From Ruminococcus sp. (lineage in GTDB: Bacteria; Bacillota; Clostridia; Oscillospirales; Ruminococcaceae), in NCBI GenBank assembly GCA_017475555.1, contig JAFVFL010000036.1, positions 1-64,000 of the forward strand: a stretch of DNA of 64,000 nt, given 5' to 3'. Every line of letters begins with the position of its first letter. Within the stretch, counting starts at the first letter, position 1. The notes under the pieces are model-generated. The model worked only from the letters and a program-made list of their open reading frames with translations, did no database searches and was not told the DNA's origin. Made by a program: the position numbers and the translations under genes. This document shows positions 17,696-26,313 of this stretch, in pieces.

Positions 17696-19556
17696 GGAAT
17701 ACCTGAAGCTCTTTCAGTGTGAAGAAAACAGGCTCAGAGAAGAAAGGTTTGCAAGAGGCTTCACGAGGAATGAGAGTGTGGAACTGGCATTCATCAATGA
17801 AGGAAGAGCTTTTACTGACGGTGTGAATATCACTGTAGACCCGGCAATGGATAAGATGTATGAGGATACCGGAGCAATGCGAAAGACCTCTGAGGCTCTC
17901 GGACTGAAAAAGGTCATCACCGACCCGTGGAGCGGCTTGTATATGACAGCCCGTGCACAGGAGGTACATGAGTGCCTTCATATCATTTTCTCACGCTTCC
18001 CTGTACCTGCGGTCACTGACATACGCAGTACGGATCAGGTGCGATTCACCGTCCTTGCCATGATAGATAATATAATCGAGGACGCTTTCATAGAAAACGC
18101 AGGTGTTTCAGAATTTCCTGATATGGAGATTTTCCTGAGATGGGGCAGAGTTTCACATATGTTTGCAGGCTCCCCTGCACAGGGAACGGTAAGTGAGGTC
18201 ATAGAGAACCTGAACGAAAGGGTCGAAGCCGGGAATAAGCAGGCAATAGAGTACATACTCGACCATTCAGCTATGGTACTGCTTTATCCTATGTTTTCCG
18301 CACCCCCTCCGCTCAGGGAGCATGAGGACTATATCCGGCAGACAGCACCGCTGTTTCTTGAGGGCTCATTGTGTGAAACGCCTGACGAACGGCATATCTA
18401 TGCCTGTAGGATATTCGATATCCTTGAGCCGCTGCTGCCGGATCAGCTTCCTGATCCCGGACTTCTTGAAAGACTGCTCGGAGGCATTGAGACACATACT
18501 GCTGCAAAAACTTCATTTACTGAACATAAGTCGGACGGTCGAAAAGCATATATAACACGAAGATTATTCTCAGATCTTGACGGAAATGCCATAGATTTCG
18601 ATGAAAATGGTGAGATACTGACACAGCTCATAAATATAATGAGTACTCAGCTTCAGGAAATCGACAGTTTTTCAGCAGGATCAGCTGCTGTACGCTGTGT
18701 ACATATAAAAGGCGAAAATACCGGTGCTTCTGCAATGCACAGAGGTATTATCATCAAGGAGCTCCACCACATACCGAATGCGTCACTGCAAAAGAGCTAT
18801 AAAACTATTACTGCTCATTTTGAGCGTGTTATCAACAGCTACAAGCATAGGCTTGCAAAGCTGCTTTATGCCGAGGACGAGTATACAGAGAACAGGAAAT
18901 ACTTCGGTGCAGGTATTTCATCTAAATCTTTCACTGACGTAAAAAAGCGTTATTGGTATAAGAAACATAATGAAAAACGCCCGCCTGATCTATCTGTTTT
19001 ACTTATGATAGACGGTTCCGGTTCAATGTCGGGAGCAAGGCGAAATGCCGCTGTGGAATCCGCAGTTATTCTTCATGAGGTACTCGAAAGCGGACACATA
19101 CCACACAGTATAGTTGAACACAGGGCAATATATGACGAGCCTTTGCTTGAACACAATGTTCTGCTTGACTTCAGACATTCCCCTGAAGAAAAGTACAATA
19201 TCATGCGCCTTTCTTCATACGACGGTACAAGGGAAGGACTGTCTCTTTTCTGGGCTGAAAAATATATAAACGCTCACACTACGGAGGCTGAAAAGGTCAT
19301 AATAATGATCTCGGACGGTTATCCTGAGCATAGCTGTGATGATTCTGATTATTCCCCACCGGTATCTGTGAAGGATACAGCAAATGCAGTTGAAAAGATC
19401 ATTCACAGAGGCACCAGGGTAATTGCAGTTGCTCTTGGGAGCGATTGTTATCCGTATCTTAAAGAAATGTATCCGCAAACCGTTGAATGCAGTGACCTGA
19501 ATAAACTGACCGGCCAGCTCATGAAAATGATCTCGGATGAATTGGAAAAGCGGTAG
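17679..19556 (+). CDS. VWA-domain protein, CobT/ViaA-like partner of the AAA+ ATPase
   Basis: Translation probably begins at the ATG at 17679, 8 bases after AAGAAGGG and within the AAA+ gene; GTG 17670 and ATG 17685 are alternatives. The 625-residue protein has a long N-terminal helical region and a C-terminal von Willebrand factor A domain from about 435. Its metal-ion-dependent adhesion site is complete: D445, S447 and S449 in DGSGSM, a Thr in YDGTREG, and an Asp in MISDGYPE. The layout matches ViaA and CobT. No cobaltochelatase or cobalamin genes are nearby, so a cobalt-insertion role is unlikely. Confidence 0.85.
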   Translation: MTMEAKEYLKLFQCEENRLREERFARGFTRNESVELAFINEGRAFTDGVNITVDPAMDKMYEDTGAMRKTSEALGLKKVITDPWSGLYMTARAQEVHECLHIIFSRFPVPAVTDIRSTDQVRFTVLAMIDNIIEDAFIENAGVSEFPDMEIFLRWGRVSHMFAGSPAQGTVSEVIENLNERVEAGNKQAIEYILDHSAMVLLYPMFSAPPPLREHEDYIRQTAPLFLEGSLCETPDERHIYACRIFDILEPLLPDQLPDPGLLERLLGGIETHTAAKTSFTEHKSDGRKAYITRRLFSDLDGNAIDFDENGEILTQLINIMSTQLQEIDSFSAGSAAVRCVHIKGENTGASAMHRGIIIKELHHIPNASLQKSYKTITAHFERVINSYKHRLAKLLYAEDEYTENRKYFGAGISSKSFTDVKKRYWYKKHNEKRPPDLSVLLMIDGSGSMSGARRNAAVESAVILHEVLESGHIPHSIVEHRAIYDEPLLEHNVLLDFRHSPEEKYNIMRLSSYDGTREGLSLFWAEKYINAHTTEAEKVIIMISDGYPEHSCDDSDYSPPVSVKDTANAVEKIIHRGTRVIAVALGSDCYPYLKEMYPQTVECSDLNKLTGQLMKMISDELEKR

Positions 19557-19565
19557 GGCAGCTCT

Positions 19566-20198
19566 CTACCCTCCGGGCTGGAACAGATTGACCGCCGAAA
19601 GAATGATAAGAAGCACCCCTCCAGCCCATGAGATATCGAACGGCAGTGAGGAAAGCCTTTTCCCGGCGGCACAGCCCACAGCTACCGCAATACAGCCGGT
19701 CACGAAGCAGCACAGTGCCGCAAGTGCAGGAGCCACCGAATTTCCGCAGCCGATACCGGCGGCAGCAGAGTCAAGCGAGCCTGCAATGGCAAGTGCAGCT
19801 GCTTCGGGTACAGAAAGGGATTCAGAGCTGTCCATATCCGCAGCGGTATCGTCAAGGCACAGCCGCACAGCTATACTCAGCTCACCGAGCCGCAGCTGTC
19901 TTTCTCTGCTGCCGAGCCGCTTCACAACGCTCCTGAGCAGACTTTTCGTGATGATGACGGCACCGGCTGCGATAAGCACCACCGCCCCGGCTATACGGCA
20001 CAGCGAGAGCGGCAGGAGCTGTCCGAGCAGTGCCGAGAGAAGCACGGCAGCACCGAGTACGGCGGAGCTTATGAGATTGATAACAGCCGCAGGCAGCAGC
20101 GGTATGCGGATCCCGGCAGTCCGGCAGGCTGCGGCTGCGAGCATGGTGTCGATGCTGACTGTCAGTGCAAGGGCTATCTCCCGGTACAATGCGATCAC
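19566..20198 (-). CDS. ytaF: YtaF-type sporulation membrane protein (MntP superfamily)
   Basis: The 210-residue protein has about six membrane segments in two halves. Each half starts with a Ser-Ile-Asp or Ser-Leu-Asp motif (LTVSIDTMLAAAAC and IAGSLDSAAAGIG) in the position typical of the MntP/YtaF transporter fold. A charged loop (about 95-130) joins the halves. YtaF is expressed in sporulating Bacillus; whether it transports a cation is not known. It is convergent with the VWA gene, with only 9 bases between their stop codons and no visible terminator. Confidence 0.8.
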   Translation of the reverse strand: MIALYREIALALTVSIDTMLAAAACRTAGIRIPLLPAAVINLISSAVLGAAVLLSALLGQLLPLSLCRIAGAVVLIAAGAVIITKSLLRSVVKRLGSRERQLRLGELSIAVRLCLDDTAADMDSSESLSVPEAAALAIAGSLDSAAAGIGCGNSVAPALAALCCFVTGCIAVAVGCAAGKRLSSLPFDISWAGGVLLIILSAVNLFQPGG

Positions 20199-20330
20199 CT
20201 CCGCTATATTGTATGCACCCGGAGCGTGGAGTGTTATTTAAGGCAGCACCCAATAATTGTATGAAATCCATATTATCAACCGGCGACAATTGTCTGTTTT
20301 ATACAAAAATGTTTTTTTGGAAAAAAACTA

Positions 20331-20359
20331 TTGAAAAAAGCCGAATGCTGTGATATAAT
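20331..20359 (+). promoter_or_regulatory. Promoter of the SCIFF peptide gene
   Basis: TTGAAA (20331-20336), 17 bp, TATAAT (20354-20359), about 53 bp before the start codon. Confidence 0.8.
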
Positions 20360-20411
20360 ATTATCAATAGCAGACACAAACCTCATTCAAGTCTGTAACA
20401 GGAGGGAAATT

Positions 20412-20549
20412 ATGAAGCACATCAAGACTATCAACAAGGCTAACCTGAAGGAGTCCGCTCAGAAGGGCGGCTGCGGTAAGTGCCAGGCTTCATGTCAGTC
20501 GGCATGCAAGACCTCATGCACAGTTGCTAACCAGAAGTGCGAGAGATGA
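20412..20549 (+). CDS. scfA: SCIFF ranthipeptide precursor (six Cys in forty-five residues)
   Basis: The ATG at 20412 lies 6 bases after GGAGGG and encodes exactly 45 residues with six Cys in the C-terminal half. The leader MKHIKTINKANLKESAQKGG is followed by the core CGKCQASCQSACKTSC and a final Cys. This is the conserved SCIFF pattern of the Clostridia. The maturase encoded next should link Cys sulfur atoms to carbon atoms of other residues, forming thioether bridges. The mature product's function is not established in this family. The gene has a strong promoter and a terminator of its own. Confidence 0.95.
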   Translation: MKHIKTINKANLKESAQKGGCGKCQASCQSACKTSCTVANQKCER

Positions 20550-20575
20550 TCGAGCACCATTTCAGGTCTTCCTTG

Positions 20576-20609
20576 TGAGACAGTATTGCGATATACTGTC
20601 TCATTTTTC
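20576..20609 (+). terminator. Terminator between the SCIFF gene and its maturase gene
   Basis: TGAGACAGTAT / ATACTGTCTCA form a perfect 11-bp stem with a 6-base loop, followed by TTTTTCTT. It should end most transcripts after the peptide gene and so lower maturase expression relative to the precursor. Confidence 0.85.
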
Positions 20610-20644
20610 TTATATATTGATCCAGCGTACAGAAAGGGAAAAAT

Positions 20645-22012
20645 ATGATACATAAGTACAAGCTGTGCGGCTTCAATATCGTCCTGGACGTAAACAGCGG
20701 CGGAGTTCATATCGTGGACGAGCTGACATACGACCTTCTTGACAATGTTGAACCGCCATTTGAGGAAAAATGTCCGGAAAAGGTCATGGAAAAGCTCTCA
20801 CGGATATATGACCGGCAGGAGATAGAGGACTGCTACCAGGAGATAGTCGAGCTTTATAACGACAAGATACTCTTTTCCGAGGACGACTATGAGAAATATG
20901 CAAAGTGGTCGGTAGCCTCCCCGGTAAAGGCTATGTGCCTGAATATCGCACACGACTGTCAGCTCAGGTGCAGGTACTGCTTCGCTTCAACAGGTGACTT
21001 CGGCAAGGGACGCAAGCTGATGTCATTCGAGACGGGAAAGCACGCTATCGACTTCCTGCTCGAAAATTCCGGCGACAGACCGAACCTTGAGGTCGATTTC
21101 TTCGGCGGAGAGCCGCTGATGAACTGGGAGACTGTCAAGAGGATAGTGGACTATGCACGCTCCCGTGAGGAGGAGTACGGCAAGAAATTCCGCTTCACTA
21201 TCACCACCAACGGACTTCTGCTCAACGATGAGAAGATAGATTATATCAACCGGGAAATGTCGAATGTCGTGCTGTCAGTTGACGGAAGAAAAGAGGTCAA
21301 CGACTATATGCGTGTGCTGCCCGGAGCTGACGGGTGCTATGATATTATCGTGCCAAAATACAAGAAGCTCGTTGACAGCAGGGGCGAGAAGGAGTATTAC
21401 GTAAGGGGAACGTTCACCAACAAGAACCTTGACTTCTCCGAGGACGTTTTTGCCCTGTATGAAGCCGGATTCGACCAGATCTCCATTGAGCCGGTCGTCG
21501 GTGAGGGGGAGGAGTATGCCCTGACGGAAAAGGATCTTCCGGCGGTGTTCAAGGAGTACGAAAAGCTTGCAAAGCGTATCCTTGATAACGAAAAGGAGGG
21601 CAGGAAATTCAATTTCTTCCACTTTATGATAGACCTTGACCAGGGGCCGTGTGCGATAAAGCGGCTGAGGGGCTGCGGCTGCGGAAACGACTACGTTGCG
21701 ATAACCCCGGACGGCGATATCTACCCGTGTCATCAGTTTGTCGGCATAGACGAATACAAAATGGGAAATATCGACGAGGGAACGTTCGATCAGGAGATGA
21801 AGAAGGACTTTGCGAACGCACATATCTACTCAAAGCCGGACTGCCGCAGGTGCTGGGCGAAGTTCTATTGCAGCGGCGGGTGCAATGCCAATAATTACGA
21901 GTATATGGGCGATATCCGCAAGGCTCACAAGATATCCTGCGAGCTTGAAAAGAAGCGTCTTGAGGTGGCTATCATGATGAAGGCGTTCCGTACCTACGGA
22001 GAGCAGGAGTAA
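20645..22012 (+). CDS. scfB: Thioether cross-link-forming SCIFF peptide maturase, radical SAM/SPASM enzyme
   Basis: The 455-residue enzyme starts with a small peptide-binding domain (RRE, about 1-80). A radical SAM core follows, with the iron-sulfur Cys triad C105, C109, C112 in CQLRCRYC and the motif FFGGEPLMN. The C-terminal SPASM region is Cys-rich (LRGCGCGNDY, IYPCHQF, CRRCWAKFYCSGGC) and should hold two further clusters. It forms sulfur-to-carbon bridges in the precursor encoded just upstream. The ATG follows AAAGGGAAAA. It is probably expressed by readthrough of the intervening terminator. Confidence 0.95.
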   Translation: MIHKYKLCGFNIVLDVNSGGVHIVDELTYDLLDNVEPPFEEKCPEKVMEKLSRIYDRQEIEDCYQEIVELYNDKILFSEDDYEKYAKWSVASPVKAMCLNIAHDCQLRCRYCFASTGDFGKGRKLMSFETGKHAIDFLLENSGDRPNLEVDFFGGEPLMNWETVKRIVDYARSREEEYGKKFRFTITTNGLLLNDEKIDYINREMSNVVLSVDGRKEVNDYMRVLPGADGCYDIIVPKYKKLVDSRGEKEYYVRGTFTNKNLDFSEDVFALYEAGFDQISIEPVVGEGEEYALTEKDLPAVFKEYEKLAKRILDNEKEGRKFNFFHFMIDLDQGPCAIKRLRGCGCGNDYVAITPDGDIYPCHQFVGIDEYKMGNIDEGTFDQEMKKDFANAHIYSKPDCRRCWAKFYCSGGCNANNYEYMGDIRKAHKISCELEKKRLEVAIMMKAFRTYGEQE

Positions 22013-22040
22013 CGGGCGGCTGCGGTCGGATATGGAATAC

Positions 22041-22070
22041 AGGGCTGGCGGAAGCGTCAGCCCTTTTTCA
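22041..22070 (+). terminator. Terminator after scfB
   Basis: AGGGCTGGCG / CGTCAGCCCT form a 10-bp stem with one G-T pair and a GAAG tetraloop, followed by TTTTTC. Confidence 0.85.
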
Positions 22071-22072
22071 TT

Positions 22073-22110
22073 ATCGGGCGGTCGTGGACGACCGGCGATA
22101 TCTTACATAG
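22073..22110. repeat. Remnant of dispersed repeat family 1 (both ends only), copy G
   Basis: GACCGGCGATATCTTACATAG matches the conserved right end of family 1 (GACCGGCGGTATCTGACATAG) with two differences. Just upstream, ATCGGGCGGTCGT resembles the reversed end. The two form the small palindrome CGGTCGTGGACGACCG, as if the centre of an element had been deleted. Confidence 0.5.
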
Positions 22111-22152
22111 CCCCCAAAAAAATACCAACCATAAACACCACCTCCTGCACTC

Positions 22153-22181
22153 TTGCATTTTCTTTGTATGTATGATATAAT
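22153..22181 (+). promoter_or_regulatory. Promoter of the glycosyltransferase / ABC-2 operon
   Basis: TTGCAT (22153-22158), 17 bp, TATAAT (22176-22181), 31 bases before the start codon. Confidence 0.7.
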
Positions 22182-22211
22182 CTACATGATACCATATTTC
22201 AGGAGGGGCAT

Positions 22212-23213
22212 ATGACAAAACCAGAAATTCTCTACATGGTCGTACCATGCTACAATGAGGAAGCCGTACTGCACGAAACTGCAAAACGGCTCAAGGAAAA
22301 ATACCAGTCACTCATCAGCCGGGAGCTTATCTCCCCGGACAGCCGTGTGGTTTTCGTCAATGACGGCTCAAGGGACAAGACCTGGAGCATTATTTCCGAG
22401 CTGCACGAGACTGACCCGAAATTCTTCTCAGGGATAAATCTCGCCCACAACAGCGGTCACCAGAATGCCGTGCTTTCCGGTCTTATGACCGTAAAGGAGC
22501 TTTGCGACATGGCGATAACTATGGACGCTGACCTACAGGACGATATAAACACCATTGACGAAATGGTGCAGAAATACTATGAGGGGAATCAGGTCGTCTA
22601 CGGCGTAAGAAGTGCAAGGGATACCGATACGTTCTTCAAGAGGACTACCGCTGAGGGCTTCTATAAATTCATGAAGGTCATGGGTGCGGACGTTGTCTAC
22701 AATCACGCTGATTTCCGCCTTATGAGCCGCAGAGTGCTCCAGGAGCTTGCAAATTTCAGGGAGGTGAACCTCTTCCTGCGCGGAATGGTGCCGCTAATCG
22801 GATTCCAGAGCTGCGAGGTCACGTATGAAAGAGCGGAGAGATTCGCCGGAGAGAGCAAGTACCCGCTGAAAAAAATGCTCGCCTTTGCAATAAACGGCAT
22901 AACCTCGTTCAGCGTCAAGCCGCTGAAGCTCATCACAAGTGTCGGGCTCATCATGTCCGTCATCAGCGTTATCGCTATACTCTGGTCGATAATCGGAAAG
23001 CTCCTCGGCAGCACCGAGCACGGCTGGTCAAGCACCATGTGCAGCATATGGTTCATCGGCGGCCTGCAGCTCCTTGCACTCGGCATTATCGGCGAGTACA
23101 TCGGAAAGATATACTCCGAGGTCAAGGCTCGTCCGAGATATATCGTCGCTGATTTTATAAACGATACCGGCAATTCACAGTATTCAGAGCACTCAGGCGG
23201 AAAGGAGAGCTGA
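22212..23213 (+). CDS. Family 2 glycosyltransferase, membrane-bound, DPM1/GtrB-like
   Basis: The 333-residue protein has an N-terminal GT-A domain with VVPCYNEEAVL and the metal-binding motif MDADLQDD. Two C-terminal membrane helices (about 240-262 and 275-298) follow. Relatives move a sugar from a nucleotide to a polyprenyl phosphate at the membrane for later use on cell-surface polymers. Its stop codon overlaps the ATPase start by one base, so it is cotranscribed with the ABC-2 exporter genes; whether they share a substrate is unknown. Confidence 0.85.
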   Translation: MTKPEILYMVVPCYNEEAVLHETAKRLKEKYQSLISRELISPDSRVVFVNDGSRDKTWSIISELHETDPKFFSGINLAHNSGHQNAVLSGLMTVKELCDMAITMDADLQDDINTIDEMVQKYYEGNQVVYGVRSARDTDTFFKRTTAEGFYKFMKVMGADVVYNHADFRLMSRRVLQELANFREVNLFLRGMVPLIGFQSCEVTYERAERFAGESKYPLKKMLAFAINGITSFSVKPLKLITSVGLIMSVISVIAILWSIIGKLLGSTEHGWSSTMCSIWFIGGLQLLALGIIGEYIGKIYSEVKARPRYIVADFINDTGNSQYSEHSGGKES

Positions 23214-23953
23214 TGGAGAATATACTTGAGGTAAAGGGACTGTCAAAGCAGTATTCAAAGGTGCTTGCGGCAGACAATGTGTCATTTGAGATAGGAAAGG
23301 GCGAGATATTCGCACTCATCGGGCCGAACGGTGCCGGAAAGACGACCACTATCCGCATGATATCCACTCTGCTCACTCCGACAGCCGGAGATGCAGTCGT
23401 TGCAGGTCACAGCATACTGAAGGAGCCGCAGAGGGTGCGTGAGTGCATAACCTATCTGCCGGACGAAGCCGGGGCGTATAAGAACATGACCGGCATAAGC
23501 TACCTGAAATTCATGGCAGGGCTTTTCACGATAAACCCCAGGGAGGCGGAGGAATATATCCGGCGTGCAAGGGATATCTGCGGGCTTGGCGACAGGCTCA
23601 GCGAAAAGATAGGCACGTACAGCCGTGGAATGATACGCAAGCTGCTGCTCTCCCGTGCGGTAATGACACGCCCGAAGCTTGCGATAATGGACGAGCCTAC
23701 GAGCGGACTTGACGTTCTGAACGCAATTGAGATACGCAAGACGATAAAGCGGCTCGCAGAGGAGGAGGGTATGTCGTTCCTGCTCTCATCGCACAATATG
23801 CTGGAGATAGAATTTGTCTCAGACCGGGTCGGGATAATCGCAAAGGGTCATCTTCTCGTTACCGGACGGACGGACGAGCTGAAGGAGCGGTACAATGCCC
23901 CGAATCTTGAGGAGGTCTTTGAAAGGGTGGTGAAGGAAAATGAAATTCTTTAA
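23213..23953 (+). CDS. ABC transporter ATP-binding protein, NatA/ABC-2 type
   Basis: The 246-residue nucleotide-binding domain has Walker A GPNGAGKTTT, an ABC signature YSRGMIRKLLLSRA, Walker B LAIMDEPTSGLD and the switch His in SSHNM. The closest type I recognise is the NatA group, which drives Na+ or drug efflux. It overlaps the permease gene by 14 bases, so the two encode one exporter. Confidence 0.9.
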   Translation: MENILEVKGLSKQYSKVLAADNVSFEIGKGEIFALIGPNGAGKTTTIRMISTLLTPTAGDAVVAGHSILKEPQRVRECITYLPDEAGAYKNMTGISYLKFMAGLFTINPREAEEYIRRARDICGLGDRLSEKIGTYSRGMIRKLLLSRAVMTRPKLAIMDEPTSGLDVLNAIEIRKTIKRLAEEEGMSFLLSSHNMLEIEFVSDRVGIIAKGHLLVTGRTDELKERYNAPNLEEVFERVVKENEIL

Positions 23954-25304
23954 TCTGCTCAAAAAGGAGCTGAGGGAGCTTATCAATGCACAGATGATAA
24001 TAAGTCTCGTGCTTGTGCTGGTCATCTTCATGCTGCTCGGCAATATCATGTCCACCACCATTTCCGAAGCCACAAGAGAGGATATACAGATATCCCTCAG
24101 CGACAGGGACGATACTGAGTTTACCGCTGCACTTATAGATACCTTGCAGGAAAGCGGTGCAGATGTGAAGCTGTATGATACATCATCAGCCGGGGACGAC
24201 TACGCAGCTGTGCTGAGGGATAACGGGATATCGGATATCGTGATCATCCCGGAGGGCTTCACAGAGGCTCTTGACAGCGGCGAAAGACCGGGGCTGATAA
24301 CGGTATCTGAAATGCAGTCGGCTGCAATGCTCGACGCACTCTCAGGCGGTACGGGAAGTGCAGTCTCACTGATAGAAAGCTGCATTTCAGCCGTTATATC
24401 GGAGCGTTACGGCGTTACTGAGGAGCAGCTCTCCATGATAGACGACCCGATCGTTGTGACGGAGAATACGGTCGTGGGGAGCAGATCAGCCGCAGTTTCA
24501 CCGGATTCGATATCGGGCAGAGTAATGGTGCAGAACGAGGTGCTGCCGCTGATAGTTTTCGTGCTCATCATGATGACCTCACAGGGGCTGATGAGTGCGA
24601 TCGCCAACGAAAAGATAGACAAGACCCTCGAAACGCTGCTGTCTGCACCTATCTCACGCACGGCGATACTCGGTGCAAAAATGCTTGCGGCAACGATAGT
24701 TGCCCTGATCAATGCGGTATTCTACATGGTCGCATTCTCGGCGTTCATGGGCAAGGCTATGGGGGAGATAACGGAGGATACGTCGGCGGCTGCCGGACAG
24801 GCAGGCATGAATCTCCCGGCGATAGGGGATATGCTGTCGCTTGAGGCTGCAATGCAGCGGCTCGGTATATCGCTCTCGCTGACGGATTTTGTTCTCGTCG
24901 GCTTGCAGCTTTTCTTCACCATACTGATATGCCTTTCGGTATCAATGATACTCGGAGCACTCGTCAATGACACAAAGCAGGCACAGACGATGATAATGCC
25001 GCTGATGATGATGGCGATGGTGCCGTACTTCATATCGCTTTTTGCAGATGTGAACGACCTGCCTGTGGCTGCAAGGATAGTGGTATATGCTATACCGTTC
25101 ACGCACACATTCTCGGCGATGTCGAACCTGATGTTCGGGCATGATATGATATTCTTCGGCGGACTTGTCTACCAGATAATAATTTTCGCTGTTTGTATGT
25201 TCTTTGCACTCAGGATATTCAATTCCGACAAGATACTCACTATCTCCCTGAATTTCGGCAGCAGATCGAGATTCAAAAAGAACAGGGGAGCGAATGATGA
25301 ATGA
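23940..25304 (+). CDS. ABC-2 type transporter permease, NatB-like
   Basis: The 454-residue protein has one membrane helix near the N-terminus, a large extracytoplasmic domain (about 50-200) and five or six C-terminal membrane segments. This is the ABC2_membrane_3 layout. The segment EKIDKTLETLLSAPISRTAILGAK is the usual coupling helix region contacting the ATPase. The substrate cannot be read from the sequence; the NatAB family exports Na+ or lipophilic compounds. Confidence 0.88.
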   Translation: MKFFNLLKKELRELINAQMIISLVLVLVIFMLLGNIMSTTISEATREDIQISLSDRDDTEFTAALIDTLQESGADVKLYDTSSAGDDYAAVLRDNGISDIVIIPEGFTEALDSGERPGLITVSEMQSAAMLDALSGGTGSAVSLIESCISAVISERYGVTEEQLSMIDDPIVVTENTVVGSRSAAVSPDSISGRVMVQNEVLPLIVFVLIMMTSQGLMSAIANEKIDKTLETLLSAPISRTAILGAKMLAATIVALINAVFYMVAFSAFMGKAMGEITEDTSAAAGQAGMNLPAIGDMLSLEAAMQRLGISLSLTDFVLVGLQLFFTILICLSVSMILGALVNDTKQAQTMIMPLMMMAMVPYFISLFADVNDLPVAARIVVYAIPFTHTFSAMSNLMFGHDMIFFGGLVYQIIIFAVCMFFALRIFNSDKILTISLNFGSRSRFKKNRGANDE

Positions 25305-25352
25305 CAGCAGCCGGGGACACCTGTCCCTGAGCGTGCTGAATGATTTATGATA

Positions 25353-25387
25353 CAAGGGGACGCACCTCAAAAGAGGGCGTCCCTTTA
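25353..25387 (+). terminator. Terminator after the ABC-2 operon
   Basis: GGGACGC / GCGTCCC with an inner CTC / GAG stem around an AAAA loop is followed by TTTAT. Confidence 0.75.
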
Positions 25388-25451
25388 TGCTTTTATCTGC
25401 CTCTCATACACTCTGCACGCAAAAAAATATCGGCACGAGACTATTTATGTG

Positions 25452-25479
25452 TTGACTTTCCGCTGAAAAATGATATAAT
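25452..25479 (+). promoter_or_regulatory. Promoter of the isomerase-nrdR operon
   Basis: TTGACT (25452-25457), 16 bp, TATAAT (25474-25479), 34 bases before the start codon. Confidence 0.8.
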
Positions 25480-25512
25480 AATTATTGGACATATTGTGAA
25501 AGGAGGGAGATC

Positions 25513-26313
25513 ATGCAGGCAGCAGTCTCTACAGCCTGTCTGTACCCGGCACCCACGGAGGAGGCTCTCTATGACCTCGCTGTGAACGGCGTGCAGTCAG
25601 CTGAGATATTCCTGAATACACACTCAGAGCTTACAAAAAGCTTCGCCCATGAGTCGGCTGCGATACTCAGACAGTTCGATATGAAATGCTGTGCCGTCCA
25701 CCCGTTCACCTCTGAGCTTGAACAGCTGATGTTCTTCTCGGACTACGAACGCCGGCTCAGCGATTCGCTCGACTTCTATAAGCACTACTTCCAGTTCATG
25801 AATATCGTCGGCGCTAAGATATTTGTGTTCCATGCGGCTAAGGCTGTCAGAAATACTGAGCTTTTCTGCGAGAGGTATTCAAGGCTGTACAATACCGGCA
25901 GGGAATTCGGGATAAGCGTCGCAGTTGAGAACGTTGCACGCTGCAAAAGCGGCTCGTCTGCATTTATCCGTGAGATATCCGGGCTTCTCGGCAGCGATTT
26001 CGCTTTCGTTCTCGACACTAAGCAGGCTATCCGCTCAGGTGAAACTCCCTTTGCCTTTCTCAGTGCGGCAGGCAGCAGCGTGCGGCACGTCCACATAAGC
26101 GATTCAGGTGAGCTCGGTGACTGTCTGCTCGTGGGCAGAGGCAGCTTCCGGTTCAAGCAGTTCTTCGAGATACTGGCGAAAAACAGCCCGGAATGCAGCG
26201 TTGTCCTTGAGGTATACCGCTCGGCGTTCGGCGGGATAAGCGAGCTTATATCGAGCTATGGTACGCTGTGCTCCCTGACGGAGAAGTACGGAAGGAGGAA
26301 TGAGGCAGAATGA
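25513..26313 (+). CDS. Sugar phosphate isomerase/epimerase-like TIM barrel protein
   Basis: The 266-residue protein resembles the AP_endonuc_2 / xylose isomerase-like family. Candidate metal ligands appear at the ends of strands: a His in MKCCAVHPFTSEL, one in FVFHAAKA, a Glu in AVENVARC, a Glu in VVLEVYRS, and HVHISDSG. Members isomerise sugars or act in inositol and related pathways; the substrate cannot be inferred. The ATG follows GGAGGGAGATC. The last four bases overlap the nrdR start. Confidence 0.75.
   Translation: MQAAVSTACLYPAPTEEALYDLAVNGVQSAEIFLNTHSELTKSFAHESAAILRQFDMKCCAVHPFTSELEQLMFFSDYERRLSDSLDFYKHYFQFMNIVGAKIFVFHAAKAVRNTELFCERYSRLYNTGREFGISVAVENVARCKSGSSAFIREISGLLGSDFAFVLDTKQAIRSGETPFAFLSAAGSSVRHVHISDSGELGDCLLVGRGSFRFKQFFEILAKNSPECSVVLEVYRSAFGGISELISSYGTLCSLTEKYGRRNEAE

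Noticed and set aside
16148..19556. Cobaltochelatase CobS-CobT
   Set aside because: The domain pair is similar, but there is no CobN and no cobalamin gene nearby, and the ATPase has a long unrelated N-terminal domain.
13749..19565. Genomic island integrated at tRNA-Gln
   Set aside because: No integrase gene and no direct repeat of the tRNA 3' end were found at the far side; only codon composition supports transfer.
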